Source: Heterohyrax brucei (Eukaryota; Chordata; Mammalia; Hyracoidea; Procaviidae). Taken from it: a stretch of DNA of 64,000 nt. Each line of letters opens with the position of its first letter. The first letter of the stretch is position 1. Location: the NCBI GenBank assembly GCA_028571685.1, contig CM053162.1, positions 64,406,351 through 64,470,350 of the forward strand, given 5' to 3'. The notes beneath the pieces are model-generated. The model ran no database searches. It was not told the DNA's origin and saw only the letters and a program-made list of their open reading frames with translations. This document shows positions 11,833-22,728 of the stretch, one piece after another. The position numbers and the translations under genes are program-made.

Positions 11833-13112
11833 AGGCCTGCCAATTAGGTTTGCAAACTCATCCTAGAAAAAGTGCTGCATATCTCATTGCTGAATGTCAC
11901 TACAGGTCACCTTCGAAGTACTCCCAGTGGGAAGCTATGCATCGATGCCAATGCCTAGTTCACCTTTCAAAGAAATTTTAGAGCTCTTTTTCTGGAATGG
12001 TCATCAGAGCTGTTGTAGTATTACCCTTGATGTCCTGAATGTCATCAAAATTTCTTTGTTTCAATATTTCTTTTTCTTCAGGTAAAGAAAAAAGGCATTG
12101 TGAGCCAGATCAAGTGATTAGGGCTGGTGTTCCAATACAGTTATTTGTTTACTGGATAAAACTCCCTCACAGGCAGTGCCATGTGAGCTGGTGCATTGTT
12201 GTGATGCAAGAGCCATGAGCTATTGGTGAAAGTTCAGGCTACTCCTGTCCAACATTTTTATGCAACTTTTTCAGCACTTCCAAATAGTAAACTTGGTTAA
12301 CTGTCCAGTTGGTGCAAATTCATAATTAACAATCCTTGTGATATCAAAAAACTTTAAAACATCTTTGTGACTCTTGATTTGGACTGGTGAAACTGTTTTG
12401 GTCTTGGAGAACTGGCCGACTTCCATTGTGCAGTTTGATGCTTAGTTTCAGGGTCATGTTGATACACCCATGTTTCATCAGTAGTGATAACATGGCCCAA
12501 AACATCATCTTGCCTCTCCAAAAGATCTTCACAAGCTTCAACTCTCCTTTGTTCATCAGTGAACTCTGTTGGGGCCATTTTTACACACAGCTTTCCCATG
12601 TCAAGATTTTCAGTTAAGATTTTCCTAACTTTTACTCTATTTACGTCTACGTGGTCTGCTGTGCTTCTCACAGTCAACCGATGATTTTGACACGCTATTT
12701 GATTAATTTTTGCAACGTTTTTCTGCTCATCACTGGCCATCCTGAACTCTCTTTATGAGTGATACTTGTCTTCCCTCAGAAAAATGCTTAATCCATTTGT
12801 ACACTGCCATTTTCTTTATGGAATTATCCTAATAAAGTTGGACTAATAAGCCCTTTATTTCATTTCCATTCTTGCCAAGTTTAACAAGAAATTTAACATT
12901 TGTTTGTTGCTGTAATTTGAGCTCTAACATTCTCATGACAGCACACAAAAACATGTATCAACAATAATGAACACCATACAGCAAGACACCGTCACATGAA
13001 CACATCTGTGAGACACTGATATACCAAAGTTATGAACTCTTACTGAGATGTTTGTACAGTGTGCCAACATAATCACATGGTGGCAAGCTTATGTACTTGT
13101 CAGACCTCATAA
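11833..13112 (-). mobile_element. Mariner-family DNA transposon, about 1.28 kb, decayed but end to end
   Basis: Both ends are visible. The left end reads TA then 'tgaggcctgccaattagg'. The right end reads 'tacttgtcagacctca' then TA. These are inverted repeats flanked by the TA dinucleotide that mariners duplicate. The transposase reads on the minus strand in pieces. The left (3') end carries the same blocks as the long arm of the seven foldback elements in the window. The right (5') terminal block, 'gccaccatgtgattatg' on the minus strand, is what their internal remnant resembles. It is therefore the only autonomous-type relative of that family here. Confidence 0.9.
12354..12740 (-). pseudogene. 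Mariner transposase, broken (HTH end and first catalytic Asp)
   Basis: Mariner transposases (about 340 residues) cut and paste DNA using a DD34D acidic triad. This 128-codon open stretch holds the second helix-turn-helix ('RLTVRSTADHVDVNR', 'VRKILTENLDM') and the first catalytic block ITTDETWVYQHDPETK (Asp at residue 88, codon 12477-12479). Upstream codons to about 12830 continue in a shifted frame ('VYKWIKHFSEGRQ', 12830-12740). Downstream, the second motif at 12191-12206 reads HHNNA, with Asp replaced by Asn. The third motif near 12094 reads DLAHNA, with Ala (codon 12094-12096) where the third Asp belongs. Two of three catalytic residues are lost, plus frameshifts, so it is inactive. The resemblance is to the mammalian MAR1/SETMAR-type mariner group. 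Confidence 0.9.
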
Positions 13113-13529
13113 GTGAATATAGATGTATACAAAGAGAAAGGAGGGATGCTTAGGGGAAACAGACTAACTTGTGGAAAAACAGACAGCACTTGGCTTGGCA
13201 TGGCTAGAAAATGAATATTAAAATATAAAACCAAGAATGGCCATCTAGAAAACTCTAAATGTTTATTCCTATTCTCTCAATTCATATATTTTGTTAATTT
13301 CAATTAAGCTTTAGTATTTTCATCGATGTTAGCAATACATACGAAATTTTTCAAACTATTTTCAGGTGTTCTCTATAACTGAGTAACAGAGACACAAATG
13401 TCATGAAATTTTAGCACGTAAATTTTTCTGTAAGGTTCACTGTTTAATAAAAATAAATCCAATCAGTATCTTTATTAAGTAGTGGAGCAACAGATAGGTC
13501 TGCGGAGAGGTACAGATCATAGTTTGAAC
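13113..13529. other. Unique AT-rich sequence
   Basis: No repeat, exon or RNA gene recognised. Confidence 0.6.
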
Positions 13530-13742
13530 AACACAGGACTGAAGGCAGGCTAACTAGTTTTCAATTCTACCTCTACAACTTCTAACTTTCTAATCCTGAC
13601 TAAATTATTTAACTTTAGCTCTCCAAACATCGATTTTCTTACTTATAGTATGAGGTAACATTGCTTTGTGGGTTAACTAACCTGCTGAATGTAAAATGCT
13701 TCATACGGTGTCCAGCACATAGTGGTGAAGTTTAGCAGTCAG
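13530..13742 (+). repeat. MIR-type ancient SINE
   Basis: Worn match to the MIR core and tail: 'ttctacctctacaacttcta', 'aatcctgactaaattattt', 'atgaggtaaca' and 'gtgtccagcacatagtggtg'. The last corresponds to the 'tgcctggcacatagtaagtg' end of MIR. Confidence 0.7.
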
Positions 13743-14774
13743 TACTATGCCTACCGGTGGCTTATGATAGCATCATCAGTCATTCTTCAATTTCACATAG
13801 CTATAAAGTCAAAACTATTTCTTCAATATTAAGTTTACAAGCTTTACTCCATCTTGTTTAGAGGGTCCTCAGGTTTACATCCTTAAATGTGATGTGTTAA
13901 AAATTAAATGTATGTATATATACATATATATACGGTGTATGTATGTATGTATATGTGTGCATCTATAATACATATGTAAATATATATATATATATATGGA
14001 ATCATCAAATCTGCCACTGGCAAAATTAGGAGTTTTGCCATGTCCATTTCTAATAAATAGAGGGACCAATCATAGAATAGTTGTCAATTCTTGGAGCTGA
14101 TAGCAAGACTTTTATTTCTATGCCTTCTTTAAATAATCCAGTGCTATAAAACACTTGAAAGAGACATAATGAAGGACCTATATAGAGGGTGTGTAATGAA
14201 TTTCTATAAATCAAAAAGAAAAAATCAAGCTAACAGAGAAATTGAACAAAGGACAAAAACTGTCACAAATGTAGTAGATACTGATTTATCATGGTTAATT
14301 ACAGTTGAACAAAGAAAATTTATCAGTGATCATGCATAAGAGCAATAAAGTTTTTTTTTTAAGGAAATGTAATACATGGTCAAAGATTTGGGAAAATAGT
14401 TACTCTTAAAATAGCGGCTGCGAAAGTAACTTGTTAGGGCGTTCTTGAGGAGAATTTGACCTTATAAAGCCAAATGAAAAATGGTATTCTGTCTTCCCTG
14501 GAAGCTTTGTCAGGAAGCAGAATATCAGGAGAAAATCACACCATAGTAAGCTAACTTTTAAATAATCATTGATGGACACCTTGTTTAGTTAAAAAAGGAA
14601 AACATCAGCTAAATATCAAATTCAAAGCATGTAGACCCTCAGTCAATGATTTGTAGGTACAAACTGTATCCAACTGTATCCAACTTAGCTCTTGAGATTT
14701 AATTCTTGTATTTGAATCCCCTGACTCTATCATTTAGTACCAGCTTGGCCTGGCTTATACTAAATAGCTCTTGT
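13743..14774. other. Unique sequence with a TA/GTAT microsatellite
   Basis: A GTAT/TA-rich tract lies at 13907-13998. The rest shows no gene or repeat. A 10-bp tandem duplication 'ctgtatccaa' is at about 14665-14684. Confidence 0.6.
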
Positions 14775-15298
14775 TTTAGTCAGCTATCACTGCTGTAACA
14801 GAAATACCAAAAAGTGGATGGCTTTAAGACGGGAAAGTTTATTCTTATGCAGTCCAGTAGGCTACAAGTCCAAATTCAGGATGTCCACTACAGGGAAAGG
14901 CTTTCCCCCTAGTCGGCTCTGGAGGAAAGTCTGGCACTGCATCAATCTCTGTCCAGGGAGCATCTTGGCATGGGAACCTCAGATCCAAAGGACGTGCTTT
15001 TCTCCCGGTGCTGTTTTCTTGATGGTGTGAGGTTCTCAATTCTCTGTTTGCTTTTTTCCCCTTTTGTCTCTTGTAGGATGAAAGGATTAAGGGTGGTACA
15101 AGCCATACTCCAAGGAAACTCCCTTTATGGTGGAGCAGGGAGGTAATCCTATGAAAGGATTTATAGTCCCACAGTAATCCTTCAACACACAGTTTAGGAA
15201 AAAACACAAAATAGAAGACAATCATAAAACATTGGGAATCATGGTCCAGCCACAAAGCTACACATATTTTTGAGGGGAATACAATTTAATCCATGGCA
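14775..15298 (-). mobile_element. MaLR-type LTR (MLT1-like)
   Basis: Plus-strand text starts 'tgttttagtcagctatcact' and ends 'tttaatccatggca', giving TG...CA borders. Inside are 'gctacaagtccaaattcagg', 'tcttgatggtgtgaggttct' and 'gggaatacaatttaatcc', as in reverse-complement MaLR LTRs. No internal coding. A 136-codon frame at 14845-15255 (-) lies wholly in the LTR and is chance. Confidence 0.75.
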
Positions 15299-15314
15299 GG
15301 TCTAAACTGCAGTG

Positions 15315-15445
15315 CCTTTTTTATCCGTCAAATGGAGACATTCAGAGTATCACCCTCCGAGGGTTACTCTGAAGATTCTATCAGATGCAGCCTGGTTAAC
15401 CGAAAGTTTGACACATAATGAGCACTAAATACATGTTAGTCACTG
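15315..15445 (+). repeat. MIR fragment
   Basis: 'ttatccgtcaaatggagaca' and 'gacacataatgagcactaaa' correspond to the 'tcatctgtaaaatgggga' and 'gcacatagtaagcgctcaat' parts of MIR. Confidence 0.65.
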
Positions 15446-15649
15446 TTGTTATAGTTAACATTCAAAATAATGCTAGATTCTGTGCATAAAGGTACATGTT
15501 CCAAAACCCCTTTTATATTCTTACTTGCTTTTGAAAAGTGTTAGCAAATTAACTCATCACCAGTAAGTGAGCAGTTATGTAAATTGTTGTCCATCTATAG
15601 AATGTACCCCAAAAAATAAATAAATAAGCTTTTGTTATCATAAATAAGT

Positions 15650-15825
15650 TTAGGAACCCTAGAGGTACTGTGGTTAAACACTAGATTGCTAACTAAAAGG
15701 TCAGTGGTTGTAAAAGTCAAGTGTTCAAACTTATCCACTCCCACTACGGGAAAAAAGACGAGGCAGTCCATTTCAACAAAGACGGTGGCCTTGGAAACCC
15801 TATGGGCAGCTCTATTCTGCCTCTT
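15650..15825 (+). mobile_element. tRNA-derived SINE with internal insert
   Basis: Starts 'aggaaccctagaggtactg', has box A-like 'ctgtggttaaac', 'gctaactaaaaggtcagtgg', then 'gaggcagtccatttcaacaa' and 'cttggaaaccctatgggcag'. The inserted middle matches the intermediate subtype also seen at 32040. The tail is missing. Confidence 0.7.
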
Positions 15826-16417
15826 ACATCATTATTTATAATTGGAAAAGTGTTAGCAAACTAATTTGTCATCAGTAAATCAGCAGTTAAACTATTATAC
15901 ATCTATGTAATATACCAAATACCTCTCAGTTTGCATTCTTTTTAATGAGTTTGAAATACATTGACAAAAATCTCAAAAATTTATCTTACATAAAGACAAG
16001 TTGCATGATAAAAATGTATATTACGAGGTCATGTATGTGGAAAAAAATGTGTGGTTTATTATCATGTATCACATGTAATATATTTTTTTAAAAAATCTGG
16101 AAGTATACACACCAAACTGGACACACTAGTTAGCTACAGATGAGACAGAAGGGATCCATAGCTGTAAGTGGTCAATTTAATGCTATGATCTACACATTTC
16201 TGTACAATAAGGATATACTCACATGAAATTTATGTAACTGAGAAACAAAACTAACCAGTAGCCACAGTGCTGAGACTAGTCAACTTTGATTTTCTTAAAA
16301 TGGGGCTGTTTGTACTCAGGTTCTCTTACATACCTTTTCTCTTGATTGATATTAGTTTTACTTACCTACGGCTGTTATAAATGTGCACATAAATATGTGT
16401 GTGTATATATGTGTGTA
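15826..16417. other. Unique AT-rich sequence
   Basis: Nothing recognised. Confidence 0.6.
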
Positions 16418-16418
16418 T

Positions 16419-16578
16419 GAAAATCCTGGTGGTGTAGCGGCTAAGTGCTGTACTAAAAAGTCAGCAGTGTGAATCCACCAGGTGTTCCTTGGAAATTCTA
16501 TGAGGCAGTTCTACTCTATCATACAGTATTGCCATGAGTCAGAATTGACTCAGTTGTGTGTGTGTGTGTGTGTGTGTA
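16419..16578 (+). mobile_element. tRNA-derived SINE ending in a (TG)n tract
   Basis: 'aaatcctggtggtgtagcgg' starts the element. Box B-like 'gtcagcagtgtgaatcc' follows, then 'catgagtcagaattgactca', then (TG)n at 16554-16578 where the normal tail would be. Confidence 0.8.
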
Positions 16579-16603
16579 TGTGGTATCTGTACATATACAG
16601 GGT

Positions 16604-17150
16604 TAGTCAGAGCTGTCAATATAAGTTCATGAACTCATCCTGGAAAAAGTGCTATGTATCTCGCTGTTAAATATCACTCGGATCACCCTCGAAGTGGTCC
16701 CTTTGGGAAGCTATGCACCAATGCTACTGCCTAGTCCACCTTCAAAGCAATTTGGGAATTCTTTTTCCAGAATGGCCATCAGAGCTGTCATTGTACTACC
16801 CTTGATACCATGAATGTCATCCAAACGTCTTCCTTTCAATATTTCCTTTATCTTCAGGTAAAGAAAACAGTCTTCAGGGCTAGATCAGGTGAGTGGGTAT
16901 GGCGTTCCAACAGAGTTATTTGTTTACTGCCTAAAAACTTCTTTACAGACAGTTAGGTTTGTGAGCTTGCAACTGTCCCACTATGCACAATGGCCATTCC
17001 AGAAAGAGTTCCAAAATTTCTTTGAAGGTGTACTAGGTGATGACATTGTTGCATAGCTTCCTATGAGGAGTGTTTTGAAGGTGACTGTAGTGATATTCAG
17101 CAGTGAGTTATGCACCAGTTATAACAACTAAGTTTGTGGAGTTAATTGTT
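16604..17150 (+). mobile_element. Foldback mariner derivative, copy 1 (long arm left)
   Basis: The long arm runs from the 'gaactcatcctggaaaaagt' end through 'ttctttttccagaatggcc' to transposase-derived text ending 'aaacttctttacagacagtt'. It then jumps to a remnant of the mariner 5' end ('aggtttgtgagcttgcaact'). The inverted short arm follows ('tggccattccagaaagagtt' to 'ataacaactaagtttgtgg'). The two arms are inverted copies of about 170 bp. It encodes nothing. Microsatellite (TG)n flanks both sides. Confidence 0.85.
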
Positions 17151-17194
17151 GGGCTTCTTGTGTGTATGTGTGTGTGTGAGCATGTGTGTGCTAA

Positions 17195-17242
17195 AAACAC
17201 ACCCAAACCTAATGGTATCAAGTTGATTTTGGCTCGTAGTGA
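17195..17242 (-). mobile_element. SINE tail fragment
   Basis: 'acacccaaacctaatggtat' and 'caagttgattttggctcgta' resemble the reversed RTE-like SINE tail. Very short. Confidence 0.35.
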
Positions 17243-17254
17243 ATTGTGGATCCA

Positions 17255-17645
17255 TACACACAAACATATATAACACAATTCCTGAAAAACAGGAATTTAG
17301 ATTTTCTTGCAGTTTGGGAGTTGAAAGTCGAAATCAAGGCATTGGCTCTTAGCAAAGGGGCTTCCTTGATAGTGGTCTTGGACATTATCTGCTGTTTCCT
17401 GGCCTTTTCCGGCAGCTTTGTAACGTGTGCTTACGTGGTGTCTGTCTTCCTCTTATGAGTCCCTGAGTCTATTCTGTTTTTTAGAAAACATCACTCAGAA
17501 AGGATGAGGTTTAGTATCTCCCATCATTTGATATGACCTCACAAACATAACAAAAAAAAAGAAACCTCCATTTCCAAAGGGAGTCCAAACGGGATAAAGT
17601 CTTTAACACAACTTTTTGAATAAACACAATTCAATCCACAAAGTT
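17255..17645 (-). mobile_element. Probable MaLR-type LTR, worn
   Basis: The plus-strand end 'aataaacacaattcaatcca' and the 'atatgacctcacaaacataa' and 'ctccatttccaaagggagtc' blocks resemble reverse-complement MLT1 LTRs. The left part is too diverged for a sure boundary. Confidence 0.45.
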
Positions 17646-18065
17646 ATGTTTGTAGCTACATTCTCAGCGTTGACTTCTTCCTTAATAGACCCCCCATTTA
17701 CAATCTTGTCTTTTCCCTTGCATGTGAAGACCTGTCTTCTGGTGACCACTCTGTCCTTCTTTACCCAAGATGTGCCTAATTTACCACTGAAAGGTTCCTC
17801 AGCTATACCAGACCTTCCCTTAGCACATTTAACTCCAATTACTTCACATCAAGGATTACAGTAATGATATACTTGCAGAGTTTCATTTTTAAAAATTAAA
17901 CACAAATTTCCCCTTGGTAGACAACCTATTTCTTTTTGTCTCTCTCTTTCATAAAATGCATCATGACATTTTGATCACATGTAGCGTGGGAAAATTTGTG
18001 TGACTTATTTTCTCCAAAGATGTCACAAGCACATCAAAGATTGGAAAGCGAGTACCTGGAAGGCG

Positions 18066-18232
18066 GAAACCTGAGTGGCAGAGTGGTTATGTGCTATGGC
18101 TGCTAATCAGAAGGTCAGCAGTACAAATCCACCAGGCACTCCTTGGAAACTGCATGGTGCAGTTCTACGTAGTCCTATAGGGTCGCTATGAGTCAGAATT
18201 GACTGGACAGCAGTGGATTTGGTTTGGGTTTT
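18066..18232 (+). mobile_element. tRNA-derived SINE, short type, well preserved
   Basis: The clearest copy here. Box A-like 'tggcagagtggttatg' and box B-like 'ggtcagcagtacaaatcc' would form the internal Pol III promoter. 'gtcctatagggtcgctatga' and 'cagaattgactggacagcag' form the tail shared with RTE elements. Confidence 0.9.
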
Positions 18233-18442
18233 ACACTGGAAGATACATTTATCTGCCATCTTCCTGGAAGATATGTTTATATATGCTTCGTACCCTTCCT
18301 GTGTGCATGGTCTGGAGCTAGAATGACCTTACCACCTGATGATAATAATAGAAAGAAAGAAGAGAAGACCCTGCCAAGTGGAACAAACACAATTTGGGAA
18401 AGCAACTTTTAGTAAATACGTACTTCTGCCCAATTACCTTAC

Positions 18443-18547
18443 CTATGATAGGCTCTGACCGGAACTTGGCCCCCAGAAAGCCAAAAGCCTGTAATTGCTT
18501 TCTGTATTGTCTGGCTGCTTCTTCAGGAGAGGAAATGCTGGGTACCA
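18443..18547 (-). CDS. Candidate coding exon (105 nt) of an unrecognised minus-strand gene
   Basis: On the minus strand a pyrimidine-rich acceptor 'cttctgtcttttgtcatgtcag' ends at 18548 and a strong donor gtaagg begins at 18442. The 105 nt between are open and read VPSISSPEEAARQYRK, then QLQAFGFLGAKFRSEPII. That is a charged, helix-prone, protein-like string. The exon starts and ends in the same phase (one base of the split codon comes from the previous exon), so skipping it would keep frame. It overlaps no repeat; the nearest SINE ends at 18232. I do not recognise the protein. Partner exons are not established. A promoter-like block with a phase-compatible donor lies 9.4 kb upstream at about 28.0 kb. 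It could instead be a pseudoexon. Confidence 0.45.
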   Translation of the reverse strand, partial: WYPAFPLLKKQPDNTESNYRLLAFWGPSSGQSLS

Positions 18548-18872
18548 CTGACATGACAAAAGACAGAAGACATTAGCGTCTCAGTAAGGAATGGCTGGTA
18601 ACCTGTTTAGTTATAAGGAGAAATCTGTCACTCTTTCTTCAAGTTTCAGTTACCTGTATCCTCTTAATAAGTTCTCAGGCATGAGCTCATATAGAAGATA
18701 CAACAATGAAAGTGATTAATGTGGTTTCTGACTTTAACAGAACCTCAAGTTGGGTGGGAGACAGGCCTTTAACCAGTCATTATAATACAATGTGGAAAGG
18801 ATGCTGATACAGCAAAGTAAAGTGTGGTTTTGGAGGTCATGGAAGTAGCCCTAAGAAAATAGAAGATCAATA
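18548..18872. other. Unique sequence upstream of the candidate exon
   Basis: Nothing recognised apart from the acceptor tract bordering 18548. Confidence 0.5.
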
Positions 18873-19013
18873 ATAACCCAAACCCATTCTGACTTATAAC
18901 AACAGTACAGGACAGTAGAACTACCCCACAGTTTCCAAGGAGTGCCTGGCAGATTCCAACTGCCATGCTTTGATTACCAGCCCTAACACTTAAACCACTA
19001 TGCCGCCAGGGTT
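18873..19013 (-). mobile_element. tRNA-derived SINE, short type
   Basis: Reversed tail 'aacccaaacccattctgact', 'cagtttccaaggagtgcctg', and reversed head 'ccactatgccgccagggttt'. Confidence 0.8.
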
Positions 19014-19507
19014 TTGAAGGTTTATAATGAATACATCAACAATTAGGCACAACTAGGACTGTCACTGAGTAACTCCTACAAGACTTCGTCTCCTTGCAAG
19101 GGAAAACACCCTGTGATGAATTCCCAAATTATTTTCCCAGCAATTTAGAGCGTTTTGAATTTAATCTGACTGTGGAGCTTCTCCATCTGACACCAGTGAC
19201 CATGGAACAGCACAGTGTGGCTCCAGGTCTGGCCCTTTTCGTACAGAATGCCATGGAGAACATCTGAGCTCACACACACGTGTGACAGAGACAAACTATT
19301 GTCTGGGAAAAACAGGACTGTTGGAAATGACTGTCTTGAGGCAGTTGCTCTAAACCTAAAAAACTAAAGTGAATTATTTGGACTAAACTGAGAACTGGAG
19401 GGCAGAAGGCCCCATGGTGGGAAATCACACTAGGGGTGCCGCTAACTTGACTGCTGAATTTATGTTTACTTTGTGCCCCCTAGTAACTATAAATTCCTTG
19501 TTACCAT
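19014..19507. other. Unique sequence with one exon-like open stretch
   Basis: A plus-strand frame is open from about 19072 to a TGA at 19267-19269. It includes EFPNYFPSNLERFEFNL and TVELLHLTPVTMEQHSV. An acceptor-like 'caaattattttcccag' lies inside it. It is not assigned to any gene; see findings. Confidence 0.3.
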
Positions 19508-20045
19508 GTGTCTCAGGCTTAGTTCTTTAGAGCAGCAAACCCAGTGAAGCATATTAATATAGAGAGTTATAGCAAGGAAATGACTCACATGGTTACAAAG
19601 ACTGAAACATGCAAAGTTCATGGGGTGGGCTAGAGGCATCTCCTGATTCATGGTAGCTGCAGGGTCTAGGGAACTTGAAATCAGCAGGTCAGAGAGCAGA
19701 GCTGCTACTCACAGGCTGCAAAAGTCAGTGGGTCCCAAGATCTGCAGGCAAGACCACAGGCAAGCTGTTAGTTCAAGTCCTAGGAACCGGAAGTCAGATG
19801 AACAGGAGTCAGACGAACAGTATGCAGAGGGTGCACAATGCCAGGAGCCTTGCTAGAATGCCCACTTATGTTTAACACAGGGCACACAGGCAAGAAAACT
19901 CTATTTCAACTGATCAGTTACTTCCAGCAGACCCCATTATGGGGGTGATCATGTTATATTAAGTCTCATCATAGAAGTGATTGCATTATATGACCACGAA
20001 ACCACTGAGAATCACAGCCCAGCCAAGTCAACACAACCTTACCCG
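19508..20045 (+). mobile_element. MaLR-like solo LTR (same family as 7555-8192)
   Basis: Starts 'tgtctcaggcttagttcttt' and runs through 'gaaatgactcacatggttac', 'tctcctgattcatggtagct' and 'gggtgatcatgttatatt' to 'ccagccaagtcaacacaac'. The same order of blocks appears reversed at 7555-8192 and split at 44195-52925. Confidence 0.65.
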
Positions 20046-20621
20046 TCATGTCATATGTATCCTTATACCTCTCGGATTCTATTTCTCACTATCAGGACCC
20101 TGTTTCACCCCTGTCAGGCTGCAGATTGCCTTCAGCTTACTGGCCAGAATTGCATTGTGCCTGAACTGATGTTTTAGTCCAAGTAAAAAAGTTAAGGTAA
20201 AAAATTAAGGAGAAAGCCATCGACCTTTCTAAACAGTTCTTTGATCAAGTGTTGTAACTGGCTAAGCCTAGGACACCGAAGCGTACAACAAAGGCCAGCC
20301 CTACAAGATGGTCTCATATTCTGCTATGCGGGATATCACTATTAGTAAGAGTCAGTGAGGTAGGCTGTGCACAAAAGTGTTACCAAAGAAGAAACCGCTT
20401 ACAAAGTTGGCCCCTGCAGGCCTCTGAAAACTTGGTATTTAAATCGTCCCTTAACTGATAAATAGATTAACTCAATGAACATAAATCATTTATGTAAACA
20501 ATGTAGCTTATGACAAATATCTGGTTTCCTTCTGGGAGTCTAGAATTTTTGGTAGGTGTCTACACGATCCTCAATTGGGAATTGAGTTTCTGATAGGACC
20601 GCTTGGCAGACACACGGCTTA
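20046..20621. other. Unrecognised sequence
   Basis: No repeat or gene recognised. Confidence 0.5.
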
Positions 20622-21192
20622 CATATGAGGACTGTCAGTTAAGTTAGAGAACTCATCCTAGAAAAAGTGTTACATAAATCATGGCTGAATATCACTACAG
20701 TCCCCTTTGAGGTCCCCTCCGCCCCCTTGGGAAGCTGTTCATCGACGTCAGCACCTAGTCCACCCCTCAAAGCAATTTTGGAACTCTTTTCCTGGAATGG
20801 CCATCAGAGCTATCACTGTATTACCCTCGATGTTCTGAATGTCCACAAAATGTCTTTCTTTCAATAATTCCTTTATCCCTGGGTAAAGAAAAAAGCCACT
20901 GGGGGGCCAGATCAAGTAATTAGGGAGGGTGTTCCAATACAATTATTTGTTCACCGATGAAAAACTCCCTCACAGACAACTATACAATTAAGTTTGCAAA
21001 CTTGCCACCATGTTAAGGCATACAATGGCTATTCCTGAAAGAATTCCAAAATTTCTTTGAAGGGTGGACTAGGCACTGGGGTCAGTGCACAGCTTCCCAA
21101 GATGAGTACTTCTAAGGTGACCATAGGAATACTAAGCAATGAGGTATGTAGAACTTAGAACAACTAAGTTCATGAACTTAATCATCATATGT
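20622..21192 (+). mobile_element. Foldback mariner derivative, copy 2 (long arm left)
   Basis: The long arm 'gaactcatcctagaaaaagt' through 'tttcctggaatggccatcag' and the transposase 3' coding remnant ends at 'actccctcacagacaact'. The internal 5'-end remnant is 'aagtttgcaaacttgccacc'. The inverted short arm starts at 'ggctattcctgaaagaattc' and ends 'aacaactaagttcatgaact'. TA flanks the left end. Confidence 0.9.
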
Positions 21193-21660
21193 CATATTTG
21201 TATATTTTTCACCATGAGAGAAAGGAGCAGAGCCAATCAACATGAGCCAAGCCAAGTGCCGTCGAGTCAAGAGAATATTGGAACCGTGTTCATAGATTTC
21301 TCTAGCTTCCACCCATGTCTTTGTTTCTTATTAATCTTGTATTTCCATTCCCTGCAATAAACCTTAGCCAATACTGAGTGACTTTAGTCAATCAGTAAAT
21401 GAGCAGGTTGCTTTAAAGACTCAAAAAAAAAAAAAAAAAACTATCATATGTATACATGTGTATGTATGTGTATCTAAAACTGAATTAATATATATAAACA
21501 AAAAACTGCTGTCAAACTGATCACAACTCATAAATATATATGTGTACATATATATACAAAGAATAAAAGCCCAGTGCCATCAATTCTGACTTATAAATAT
21601 AATATATATACATACAAACAAAGCTTAGTTCAATTATAGCTCAATCTATTCCATTCAGTC
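21193..21660. other. A-run and AT-rich microsatellite zone
   Basis: An A run is at 21423-21439 and TA/GTAT tracts lie between about 21450 and 21630, with a possible reversed SINE tail piece ('agcccagtgccatcaattct') near 21567. No gene. Confidence 0.6.
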
Positions 21661-21661
21661 T

Positions 21662-22210
21662 ATATACGAGGTCTGACCATAAAGTCTGCAAACTTGATTG
21701 TTCTATATGCTACATGCTTCGTGGCTGGTATCACTACAGTCACCTTCAAAATACTCCCCTTTGGAAGCAATACACTGATGCCAGCACCTAGTCCACTCCT
21801 AAAAGCAGTTTTGAAACTCTTTCTGGAATGGCCATTACGCATAGTGACAAGTTTGTGAACTTAATTGCATAGTTGTCTATGAGGGAGACTTCAGCCAGTA
21901 AACGAATAACTCTGTCGGAACACCCACCTTTCTCAATTGATCTGGCCCCCAGTGGCTTTTTTCTTTAAAGGAAGATAAAGGAAATATCAGAGGGAAGACA
22001 CTTTGATGCCATTCAGGACAGCAAGCGTAATACGATGATAGCTGTGATGGTCATAGCAGAAAGAGAGTTCCAAAATTGCCTTGAAGGATGGACTAGGTGC
22101 TGGCGTCAGTGAATAGCTTCCCAAGGGGGGACTTCAAAGGTGACTGTAGTGATGTTCAGCAATGAGGTACGGAGCACTTTTTCTAGAATGAGTCTGCAAA
22201 CTTAATTAAC
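21662..22210 (-). mobile_element. Foldback mariner derivative, copy 3 (short arm left)
   Basis: Opposite orientation to copies 1 and 2, with TA at the left border. Short arm 'gattgttctatatgctacat', 'ctttctggaatggccattac', then the 5'-end remnant 'gacaagtttgtgaacttaat'. The transposase remnant starts 'atgagggagacttcagccag' and leads to the long-arm end 'ctttttctagaatgagtctg'. The first 470 bases after copy 2 are AT-rich microsatellite. Confidence 0.9.
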
Positions 22211-22224
22211 AGTCTTCACACACG

Positions 22225-22437
22225 TATGAGTCATTGAGTTGACTGTATCTCACGGCGACCCCCACGTGGTGCTATTAGAACTGTGTTCCATAACTGTGAT
22301 TTTAAATGGCTGTGGCTTATCTTTTGGAAGCAGGTCACCAGGCCTTTCTTCCAAGGCACCTTTAGGTGGACATCAGCCACTGACCTTTCAGTTAGCAACC
22401 AAGCACCTTCACCACTTGCACTACCCAGGGATAAACA
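22225..22437 (-). mobile_element. SINE, long type
   Basis: Reversed tail 'tgagttgactgtatctcacg', then 'agaactgtgttccataactg' and 'aggcctttcttccaaggcac', then reversed head 'agttagcaaccaagcacctt'. Confidence 0.75.
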
Positions 22438-22728
22438 ATATGTGTGTGTGAAATCATTTAAATACACGAATCGTTGAATAGCTGAGATCAAGTTATATGC
22501 ACACACACATATAAATGCAGTCGATTTGCATCATAATGTCATTTCAGTTCCACACAGAAACCTGAGAGTAATAGAGATGAAGTGAGGTCAGCAGCACAGG
22601 TGCAGTAAGCATCTGGAAGAAAAAGACGAAGATCCTTTTTTTCTAAGTTGTACTCTGCGCCCACGGGCCTTTGAAGTGTAAGGATTTCATCCTACTGAAT
22701 ATAATTTTATTATGCTAATACTAAATAT

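Noticed and set aside
12354-12740. Mariner frame as a domesticated host gene
   Set aside because: Frameshifts and loss of two catalytic Asp codons, lying inside an element with both terminal repeats, point to plain decay.
14845-15255. 136-codon minus-strand frame
   Set aside because: It lies entirely inside a MaLR-type LTR that is non-coding.
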